Positions 7,506 through 12,512 of a stretch of 12,512 bases of DNA are shown here, in pieces. Positions within the stretch are counted from its first letter, which is position 1. The number at the start of each line of letters is the position of its first letter. The DNA lies in NCBI GenBank assembly GCA_022827165.1, contig JAJDTN010000387.1, forward strand, positions 1 through 12,512. The letters are read 5' to 3'. The notes under the pieces were generated by a model that worked only from the letters and a program-made list of their open reading frames with translations, was not told where the DNA came from and did not search any database. Source of the DNA: Candidatus Latescibacterota bacterium (GTDB lineage Bacteria > Latescibacterota > UBA2968 > UBA8231). A program made the position numbers and the translations under genes.

Positions 7506-8480
7506 ATGAAGCGAATGATGAGATCGGCCAGACTCGTGGCGCCCCGGCGCTGGGAGCTGCTGGAGCAGGAGATCCCGGAGCCCGTGGAGGGGACGATGCT
7601 CGTCCGGCTGCGGCGCACGGCGATCTGCGGCACCGACAAGCCCTGCTGGGTCGGCCTCGGCGGCGACTACCCCCTGGCGCCGGGGACCAGCGGCCACGAG
7701 GCCATGGGCGTGGTGGCCGCCTGTCCGTCGGGCCGCTACGCCGAGGGCGAGCAGGTCCTGCTCTACGGCTTCGACCGGCCCCTCTACCAGGAGTACTGCC
7801 TGGCCACCGACGATGGCAGCTGCATCCGCCTGCCCGCCGATGCCGAGCCCGAGGTGGTGCTCATGAGCCAGCTCTTCGGCACCGTGCTGCACGCCTTCTA
7901 CAAGCTCGGCAACCTCATCGGCCAGGACGTGGTGGTCATCGGCCAGGGGCCGGTGGGACAGCTCTTCAACGCCGCCCTGCGCAACCTCGGCGCCCGCCGC
8001 ATCGTCGCCGTCGATCCCCTCGCCCACCGCCGCGAGGTCTCCGCCAAGATGGGCGCCACCCACGCCCTGGCCCCGGGAGACGGCCTGCGGGACCGGGTGC
8101 TGGCGATCACCGGCGGCGAGCTGCCCCACATGGCGGTCGAGGCCGTGGGCCTGGAGTCCACCTTCCACCAGGCCGCCGGCCTCGTGCGCCGCGGCGGCAC
8201 CATCCTCTACTTCGGGGTGCCCAACAAGGAAGAGGGCCGGGGGGTGATGTCGCTCCACTTCCTGGGGATGTTCGGCAACGAGACCCGCATCGTCACCACC
8301 GTGGGGCCCGACCCCCACGCCGACTACGCCACCGCCCTGCAGTGGATCACCGAAGGCCGCGTCGACGTGCGCCCCATGATCACCCACGTGCTCCCCTTCG
8401 AGCGCATCCAGCAGGCCTTCGAGATGGCCTTCGAGGAGCCGGCCCACGGGGCGGTGAAGGTGGTGCTCAGCTTCGAGTAG
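7506..8480 (+). CDS. Zinc-type alcohol dehydrogenase family protein without the structural-zinc lobe
   Basis: A 324-residue member of the medium-chain dehydrogenase/reductase family. The catalytic zinc ligands are visible as C41 in AICGTDK and H64-E65 in GTSGHEAMG. The cofactor-binding glycine motif is VVIGQGPVGQL (144-153), followed by VAVDPLAHRR, which carries the acidic residue expected at the end of the second strand. The four-cysteine structural-zinc loop seen in many family members is absent; the sequence passes directly from GVVAACPSGRYAEGEQVLLYG to QEYCLA. The overall length is correspondingly short. Substrate is unknown; sugar alcohols or threonine-like compounds are possible. ATGs at 7515 and 7518 are alternative starts. 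Its stop lies 3 bases before cas3, but the genes differ in base use and are probably unrelated in function. Confidence 0.88.
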   Translation: MKRMMRSARLVAPRRWELLEQEIPEPVEGTMLVRLRRTAICGTDKPCWVGLGGDYPLAPGTSGHEAMGVVAACPSGRYAEGEQVLLYGFDRPLYQEYCLATDDGSCIRLPADAEPEVVLMSQLFGTVLHAFYKLGNLIGQDVVVIGQGPVGQLFNAALRNLGARRIVAVDPLAHRREVSAKMGATHALAPGDGLRDRVLAITGGELPHMAVEAVGLESTFHQAAGLVRRGGTILYFGVPNKEEGRGVMSLHFLGMFGNETRIVTTVGPDPHADYATALQWITEGRVDVRPMITHVLPFERIQQAFEMAFEEPAHGAVKVVLSFE

Positions 8481-8483
8481 TCG

Positions 8484-11030
8484 ATGATGCGGCAGGCGTG
8501 GGGCAAGACCGAGGGCGATGAAGTTCACCACTTGGCCCATCACTGCATGGATGTGGCGGCGGTCTTTGCGGCGCTGCTGGAGTTGCCCGTGTTCCGTGAC
8601 CGGCTGGAGACGGCCGCAGAGGCGTCTTTGACGGAGGCGGATTGCCAGCGGCTTTCAGCCCTCGTGTTCCTGCATGACATCGGCAAACTGCACCCGGGCT
8701 TCCAGGCGAAGGGCTGGCCCCCCGGCTCGTGGCGAGGGCCGACGGAGGGGCACCTGAAGGAAGGCTTGGCGTTCCTGCTTCTCGCTGTGCCACGACCTGA
8801 GCACCCGTTCCACGGTACAACGCGGGAGATCATGAAATGGGGAGAGGCGGTCGAGAGTCTCTTTCTGGCGGTGATCGCCCACCACGGACGTCCCGTTGAG
8901 ACACCGTCGGCCCCGATGCTCGCGGATTGGCGCGTCGTGCCCCACTACGACTGGCGGGCCGAGGCCGCCGTCATGTGTGAAGCCCTGCACCGGTGGTTCG
9001 CCGCAGCGTTCGAATCCGATGGCAGACCTCTGCCCTGCAATCCCCGCTTCCATCACGCGGTCGCCGGGCTGGCGGCTCTGGCGGACTGGATCGGTTCGGA
9101 CACGAGGTTCTTCCCGTTCTCCCAACCCTTCGATCTCTCCCATGACACCGCGGCACATGACGCCGCTCGGGAGGCGGTGGCCACGATCGGCCTGGACCCC
9201 GGCCCTGTCGCTACCATCCCGGCTCCCAGCTTCTCCGGCCTTACCGGGTTCCTGGAGCCCAATCCCGCACAAGCCGTGGTGGGGGATGTCGGACCGGAGG
9301 CCCGGCTGCTCATCCTCGAAGCCGAGACCGGATCCGGCAAGACCGAGGCCGCGCTGTGGCGCTTCACCCAGCTCCTGGCGGCAGGGTCGGTCTCGGGTCT
9401 CTACTTCGCCGTGCCTACCCGTGCCGCGGCCAGACAGCTTCATCGGCGCGTGAAAGAGGCGATGTGCCGGGTATTCGGCGAGGGAGCACCGGAAGCCGTA
9501 CTGGCCATCCCGGGCATGCTGCGATCCGGCGACTTCGAAGGCCAACGCCTGCCCCATTGGCAGGTGAAGTGGGAGGATGATTCGATTTCGCCCGCGCGGC
9601 GCTGGGCAGCCGAGCACGCTACGCGGTTCCTGGCGGCTCCCGTGGCCGTCGGCACGGTGGACCAGGCGATGCTCGCCGGCCTTCAGGTGAAGCACGCCCA
9701 TCTGCGCGGCAGCGCACTCGACCGCAGTCTGCTCGTCATCGACGAAGTCCACGCCTCCGACGCCTACATGACCGAAGTACTGGCCAAACTTCTGGATGGG
9801 CATCTCGATACCGGCGGCTATGCGATGCTGATGTCCGCGACCCTTGGTTCACGGGCGCGGGTCCGCTGGACCGGTGAATCGCCGCCGGGGCTGGGGACCG
9901 CGAGGACAACGCCCTATCCGGCAGTGTGGGTGCAGGGCGAGAGCGGCCCCCGTGCGGCCGCGGACGCGGGACGGACCAAGGCGGTGCATCCCGAGACCGT
10001 GCCGACGATGGACCCGGAGGAGACCGGGCGACTTGCCGTCACCGCGGCGGAGCGCGGCGCACGGGTTCTGGTGATCCGCAATACGGTGGACAAGGCTGTC
10101 GAGACATGGCGAGCCGTACGGGCCTCGGGCGGCGGGTCTTTGCTGATGCAGGCGGCAGGAAGTCCGGCCCTGCATCATGCACGATTCGCAGTGGAGGATC
10201 GGGCCCTGCTCGACCAGACAGTTGAAGAGGCCCTGGCACCCTCGAAGGACCGGGAGCCACGAGGCTGCATCGTGATCGGCACCCAGACGTTGGAGCAGTC
10301 CCTGGACATCGACGCCGACCTGCTGATCACCGATCTCTGCCCGGTGGACGTGCTGCTGCAGCGGATCGGACGGCTGCACCGGCATGAAATACGAACCAGG
10401 CCCGCCGACTTCGAGACGGCGCGCGCCCTGGTGATGCTTCCGGAGGAGGGACTGGATCGCTTGGCTGATCCGCCAGGCTTCGAGAACGGGCTCGGAGGAT
10501 GGAAAGAGGATGGAGGGTTCAACGGCATCTACACCGACCTCGCTGCATTGGAGTTGACCCGGAGACTGATCCTGCAGAACCCCGTCTGGCGCATCCCGGA
10601 GATGAACCGTCTGCTCGTGGAGGGTGCGACCCATCCCGACTGCATCAACGCCCTGCTGGCTGAGAAGGGAGGTGCTTGGGAGCAGTATGACAGGGAGCAC
10701 GGCGGCGCCCGGATGGCCGAGGCCATGGTCGCCAAACTCTGCGCACTGGATCGAGGAGTTCCGTTCGACGACCAGCTGCGCTTCCCCGATTCGGACGAGA
10801 GGATCATGACCCGGCTTGGGGAAGGGGGCGCGATCCTTGACCTCGACCTGCCTCCGACAGGGCCGTTCGGACAGCGGGTGACCCGGATCGCTCTGCCGGC
10901 GCACTGGTCGCAGGGGCTGACAGGGGAAGACCAGGTAGGGGTGACCCTGGATGATCCTGGTCTGGTGCTCTCGGTCTCAGATCGACGCTTCCGTTACTCG
11001 GTGGAAGGGCTCGAGAGAATCTCCACTTGA
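8484..11030 (+). CDS. cas3: CRISPR-associated helicase-nuclease Cas3, type I-E-like
   Basis: An 848-residue intact Cas3 that would be recruited by Cascade to unwind and degrade target DNA. The HD nuclease domain comes first: H19/H20 in HHLAHHCMDVA, H64-D65 in FLHDIGK, H90, H133-H134 in IAHHG, and D201 in LADWIGSD. The superfamily 2 helicase follows: Walker A ETGSGKT (281-287), FAVPTRAAARQ (308-318), DEVH (420-423), SAT (451-453), and motifs V-VI ending QRIGRLHRH (626-634). A C-terminal domain completes it. The opening WGKT and the HD-then-helicase order match I-E Cas3. Start is ATG 8484 or 8487; there is no clear Shine-Dalgarno or separate promoter after the dehydrogenase stop. Third-position base use is less GC-biased than in the genes to the left, consistent with acquisition of the locus. 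Confidence 0.96.
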   Translation: MMRQAWGKTEGDEVHHLAHHCMDVAAVFAALLELPVFRDRLETAAEASLTEADCQRLSALVFLHDIGKLHPGFQAKGWPPGSWRGPTEGHLKEGLAFLLLAVPRPEHPFHGTTREIMKWGEAVESLFLAVIAHHGRPVETPSAPMLADWRVVPHYDWRAEAAVMCEALHRWFAAAFESDGRPLPCNPRFHHAVAGLAALADWIGSDTRFFPFSQPFDLSHDTAAHDAAREAVATIGLDPGPVATIPAPSFSGLTGFLEPNPAQAVVGDVGPEARLLILEAETGSGKTEAALWRFTQLLAAGSVSGLYFAVPTRAAARQLHRRVKEAMCRVFGEGAPEAVLAIPGMLRSGDFEGQRLPHWQVKWEDDSISPARRWAAEHATRFLAAPVAVGTVDQAMLAGLQVKHAHLRGSALDRSLLVIDEVHASDAYMTEVLAKLLDGHLDTGGYAMLMSATLGSRARVRWTGESPPGLGTARTTPYPAVWVQGESGPRAAADAGRTKAVHPETVPTMDPEETGRLAVTAAERGARVLVIRNTVDKAVETWRAVRASGGGSLLMQAAGSPALHHARFAVEDRALLDQTVEEALAPSKDREPRGCIVIGTQTLEQSLDIDADLLITDLCPVDVLLQRIGRLHRHEIRTRPADFETARALVMLPEEGLDRLADPPGFENGLGGWKEDGGFNGIYTDLAALELTRRLILQNPVWRIPEMNRLLVEGATHPDCINALLAEKGGAWEQYDREHGGARMAEAMVAKLCALDRGVPFDDQLRFPDSDERIMTRLGEGGAILDLDLPPTGPFGQRVTRIALPAHWSQGLTGEDQVGVTLDDPGLVLSVSDRRFRYSVEGLERIST

Positions 11031-11054
11031 CCTCTTTGAGATCCTCTGTATCTT
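11027..11054 (+). promoter_or_regulatory. Candidate promoter P1 overlapping the cas3 stop
   Basis: TTGACC (11027-11032, overlapping the cas3 TGA) and TATCTT (11049-11054) are separated by 16 bp, matching sigma70 consensus 5 of 6 and 4 of 6. The start would be near 11061. An alternative pair is TTGAGA (11036-11041) with GATAAC (11062-11067) at a long 20-bp spacing. Either choice puts the guide-matched site 11065-11087 at the promoter or the first transcribed bases, where a bound Cascade would block transcription. Confidence 0.5.
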
Positions 11055-11064
11055 CGTGCAAGAT

Positions 11065-11087
11065 AACGATGCAAAAGGTTCGACTCC
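11065..11087 (+). promoter_or_regulatory. Protospacer-like target of the intergenic CRISPR-derived guide
   Basis: AAC (11065-11067) fits an AAN-type I-E PAM and is followed by GATGCAAAAGGTTCGACTCC (11068-11087). The first 20 nt of the spacer-like segment at 11256 read GATGCCAATGGGTCGACGCC. Sixteen of 20 bases agree. Mismatches are at 6, 9, 12 and 18; positions 6, 12 and 18 are flipped out and unread in I-E Cascade, so 16 of 17 readable positions pair. After position 20 the similarity ends. Seen directly in the sequence; the repressive role is inferred from known CreA and CreR systems. Confidence 0.75.
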
Positions 11088-11120
11088 TAAACTTTGTGTC
11101 GCCAAAAAGGATCAGCCTCA

Positions 11121-11333
11121 ATGCTCAGAATACGCTTGCATCTTGACTTGATCCGACGGGCCAGGAGCAGAATAACTGCTCATAAGTTCATATATGGATT
11201 CATGATGGACCATTCCACCATGCGATTGCCCCGAGATCCACTTCGGGATAGACCTGATGCCAATGGGTCGACGCCCCCGGCCCCGACGGATTCCCCATCG
11301 TACATGGGGCCCAAAGCCGGGATCGAAGAGTGA
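11121..11333 (+). CDS. Candidate CreT-like short ORF with rare codons
   Basis: An ATG at 11121 follows AAGGA (11107-11111) at 9 nt, the best Shine-Dalgarno in this intergenic region. The opening codons are ATG CTC AGA ATA CGC; AGA-ATA recurs at codons 17-18 and ATA again at codon 24. AGA and ATA are uncommon in the surrounding high-GC genes. Known CreT toxins are small RNAs in which a Shine-Dalgarno and start codon are followed closely by minor codons that sequester a scarce tRNA (AGA or ATA types are documented). Position also fits: between the guide-targeted promoter and the guide. The frame happens to remain open for 70 codons and ends in a GTGA overlap with cas8e, so an alternative is a translationally coupled small protein. 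No protein family is recognised. Confidence 0.35.
   Translation: MLRIRLHLDLIRRARSRITAHKFIYGFMMDHSTMRLPRDPLRDRPDANGSTPPAPTDSPSYMGPKAGIEE
11143..11176 (+). promoter_or_regulatory. Candidate promoter P2 for the guide RNA
   Basis: TTGATC (11148-11153) and AATAAC (11171-11176) are 17 bp apart, each matching consensus 4 of 6; an overlapping TTGACT (11143-11148) is a better -35 but gives 19-22 bp spacings. Transcription would start near 11183, about 40 nt before the first repeat-like element. The AT-rich setting in a high-GC region favours a promoter here, but the exact boxes are uncertain. Confidence 0.35.
11224..11255 (+). repeat. Degenerate I-E repeat-like element, left (psi-R1)
   Basis: It begins GATTGCCCCGAG and ends CGGGATAGACCT. 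The hairpin pairs 11230-11235 with 11242-11247 (CCCGAG with CTTCGGG bases, one G-U), loop 6 nt. A Cas6e cut at the hairpin base, between 11247 and 11248, would leave the 8-nt handle. The loop is longer and the stem shorter than in functional I-E repeats. Confidence 0.65.
11288..11316 (+). repeat. Degenerate I-E repeat-like element, right (psi-R2)
   Basis: It begins GGATTCCCCAT and contains a perfect 6-bp stem, CCCCAT (11293-11298) with ATGGGG (11304-11309), loop CGTAC. The 5' half resembles the I-E consensus (xxxTTCCCC), whereas the bases after the hairpin, CCCAAAG, have lost the handle sequence. It ends 13 bases before the cas8e start, so the hairpin could also affect cas8e translation. Confidence 0.6.
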
Positions 11334-12512
11334 ACCTGCTCACCGATGCAGTTCTCACCCTGGCCGGCGGAGAGAGGGTTACGCTGCCCGCCCTGTTCGC
11401 GGCCATGACGAGGGGGGAGGTGAAGGGGTTCCCGGCCCTGCGCCCCCACCAGCGTCCCGCCTGGCACATGTTCCTTGTGCAACTCGCGGCCCTGACCTTG
11501 TGGAATTCGGACCGTGACGGCCCGCCCGACGATGACGAGGACTGGGCGGCCGACCTGCGAAGGCTTACGCCAGATTACCCCGACGAGGCGCCGTGGCGAC
11601 TCTTTGTCGAAGAGCGGGACAGGCCGGCTTTCCTTCAGCCACCGGACCCGGGCGGCCTGAGGTGGTCCGAGGTGGAAACGCCAGACGCGCTGGACCTGCT
11701 GATCACAGCTCGCAACCATGATCTGAAGCAGATCATTGCCAAGCAGGCGACAGTGGAAGACTGGGTATTCGCCTTGGTGTCCCTTCAGACGTGCGCTGGA
11801 TATGATGGCAGTGGAAACTGCGGCATTGCGCGCATGAATCGCGGTTCATCGAGCCGTGCGATGCTGGGCTTGGCGCCTGCGCGCAACCGGGATCTGGCCA
11901 TCGATCCTTCCGCTTGGTGGGCGCGGGACGTGGGACGTCTGGTTGGGTCCCGCAAGGCGGGGCAACATGGCGGAGTCGGCGCCGTTGGTGGGCAGGCCCT
12001 GCTTTGGTGCTTCGACTGGCCGGCAAGCCATCAGTTCGACTTGCGCGAACTCGATCCGTGGTTCATCGAGATCTGCCGCAGGGTCCGGCTGACGCGCACA
12101 AACGGCAGGGTCACCGCTCAGCGCAGCACGTCGAAGGCCGCTCGCATCGAAGCCAAGGCATTCAACGGCAACGTGGGCGATCCCTGGGCGCCAGTCCACA
12201 AGACGGAAGGCAAGAGCCTGACACTGGGGAGTGGGGACTTCGACTACAAGCGGCTCTGCGAGTTGATGTTCTCCCCCGATTGGGAGGTACCCCTCCTGGC
12301 GAAGTACGGCACCGAAGAGTCTGGCGACATGCTCCTGGTGGCCGAGGCGCTCTCTCGTGGCAACAGCCGGACCGATGGCTTCAAGTCCCGTGTCGTCATG
12401 GTGCCGGGCAGAGTCGTGTCGTTTCTCTTCTCGAACACACCCTCCTCGGCGAAGGAGATTTCCAGGGCGCAACTGCAAGAGATCCAGGAGTTCGACGCGG
12501 CTTTGCGGTTCG
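11330..12512 (+). CDS. cas8e: Cascade large subunit Cas8e/Cse1 (CasA), 3' end outside the window
   Basis: The frame is open for 394 residues to the window edge; the family is usually about 500. The large subunit recognises the PAM and recruits Cas3. It opens with NLLTDAVLTL, the characteristic Cse1 start (compare NLLIDNWIPV in E. coli), followed by FPALRPHQRPAWHMFLVQLAAL, APWRLFVEERDRPAFLQPP, TPDALDLLITARNHDLKQII and WVFALVSLQTCAGYDGSGN, which leads to GIARMNRGSSSRAMLGLAP. The last block corresponds to the glycine-rich region of E. coli CasA. The RPHQRPAWH-type N-terminus marks a branch distant from E. coli. The GTG start at 11330-11332 lacks a well-placed Shine-Dalgarno and overlaps the stop of the short upstream ORF. 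Transcription probably comes from P1 or P2. Expected downstream partners are cse2, cas7, cas5, cas6e, cas1 and cas2. Confidence 0.88.
   Translation, partial: MNLLTDAVLTLAGGERVTLPALFAAMTRGEVKGFPALRPHQRPAWHMFLVQLAALTLWNSDRDGPPDDDEDWAADLRRLTPDYPDEAPWRLFVEERDRPAFLQPPDPGGLRWSEVETPDALDLLITARNHDLKQIIAKQATVEDWVFALVSLQTCAGYDGSGNCGIARMNRGSSSRAMLGLAPARNRDLAIDPSAWWARDVGRLVGSRKAGQHGGVGAVGGQALLWCFDWPASHQFDLRELDPWFIEICRRVRLTRTNGRVTAQRSTSKAARIEAKAFNGNVGDPWAPVHKTEGKSLTLGSGDFDYKRLCELMFSPDWEVPLLAKYGTEESGDMLLVAEALSRGNSRTDGFKSRVVMVPGRVVSFLFSNTPSSAKEISRAQLQEIQEFDAALRF

Larger units (their letters stand above)
11224..11316 (+). ncRNA. creA: CRISPR-derived guide RNA, CreA/CreR-like (repeat-spacer-repeat unit)
   Basis: This 93-nt unit has the layout of one I-E repeat-spacer-repeat. 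The left repeat-like element (11224-11255) ends in a hairpin followed by the 8-nt handle ATAGACCT, 6 of 8 identical to the E. coli I-E handle ATAAACCG. The spacer-like segment is 11256-11287, exactly the 32 nt usual for I-E. The right repeat-like element starts GGATTCCCC at 11288, comparable to GAGTTCCCC. Both repeats are degenerate, as in CreA genes. The handle-defined register predicts a spacer beginning GATGC, and that segment matches a site just below promoter P1 over 20 nt. It would load into Cascade and repress transcription rather than trigger cleavage. Whether it acts as antitoxin (CreA) or cas regulator (CreR) is not decided by sequence. Confidence 0.72.

Noticed and set aside
6768..8543. 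A long minus-strand frame across the dehydrogenase and DUF922-like genes
   Set aside because: Its translation is histidine-, glycine- and proline-rich without family features, and it conflicts with two well-supported genes.
11077..11090. GGTTCGACTCC resembles a tRNA T-loop, as in a tRNA fragment or attachment site
   Set aside because: The flanking stem does not pair beyond three bases and there is no acceptor, D or anticodon arm; the segment is better explained as the partner of the spacer-like guide sequence.
11133..11142. A second GATGC match to the guide on the minus strand, next to promoter P2
   Set aside because: Only bases 1-5, 7 and a few scattered positions agree and the 5' trinucleotide is CAA, much weaker than the site at 11068-11087.
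11293..11309. The CCCCAT/ATGGGG hairpin as an intrinsic terminator
   Set aside because: No T-tract follows and the cas8e start is 20 bases downstream; it fits better as a repeat-like element.
8484..12512. A true multi-spacer CRISPR array
   Set aside because: No regularly spaced near-identical repeats are present; only the single degenerate repeat-spacer-repeat unit is seen.

Overview
The window is high-GC bacterial DNA carrying ordinary chromosomal genes on the left (about 1-8480) and the first genes of a type I-E-like CRISPR-Cas locus on the right (8484 to the end). A small remnant near 711-845 resembles the C-terminal FlgD-like or T9SS-like tail common on secreted proteins of the FCB group and related candidate phyla (Eisenbacteria or Krumholzibacteriota type). 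The lineage is therefore a low-confidence guess.

Left part. A partial secreted lipocalin-like protein (minus strand) comes first, followed by 394 bp with no intact gene. Next are a minus-strand pair, MATE transporter then Mak-like ROK sugar kinase, joined by a 4-base GTGA overlap. A plus-strand lysine-methyltransferase-like protein follows. Then four minus-strand genes are read in the order DUF922-like secreted protein, protein-kinase-fold protein, stand-alone periplasmic sCache protein and D-2-hydroxyacid dehydrogenase. A divergent plus-strand zinc-alcohol-dehydrogenase-family gene, lacking the structural-zinc lobe, ends 3 bases before cas3.

Right part. An intact cas3 (HD nuclease plus helicase) is followed by 299 bp of more AT-rich DNA and then a 5' portion of cas8e/cse1 that runs off the window. 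Base and codon use in this part are less extreme than in the left part. The remaining cas genes and the CRISPR array must lie downstream, if present.

The most important finding is in the cas3-cas8e intergenic region. It holds a degenerate repeat-spacer-repeat unit (about 11224-11316) with I-E geometry: a repeat-like hairpin, an 8-nt handle ATAGACCT, a 32-nt spacer-like segment (11256-11287), and a second repeat-like hairpin. The first 20 nt of the spacer-like segment match 16 of 20 bases at 11068-11087, just downstream of a promoter-like sequence overlapping the cas3 stop. Three of the four mismatches (6, 12, 18) fall on the every-sixth positions that I-E Cascade does not read, and pairing stops after position 20. 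The 3 bases 5' of the match are AAC, an AAN-type PAM. This is the architecture of a CreA or CreR RNA, a CRISPR-derived guide that directs Cascade to repress a promoter inside the cas locus without cleavage. A short ORF between target and guide (ATG at 11121, Shine-Dalgarno AAGGA, AGA-ATA at codons 3-4 and again at 17-18) is a candidate CreT-like tRNA-sequestering toxin. The system may thus be an I-E creTA addiction module, or an autoregulatory CreR acting on the Cascade operon.
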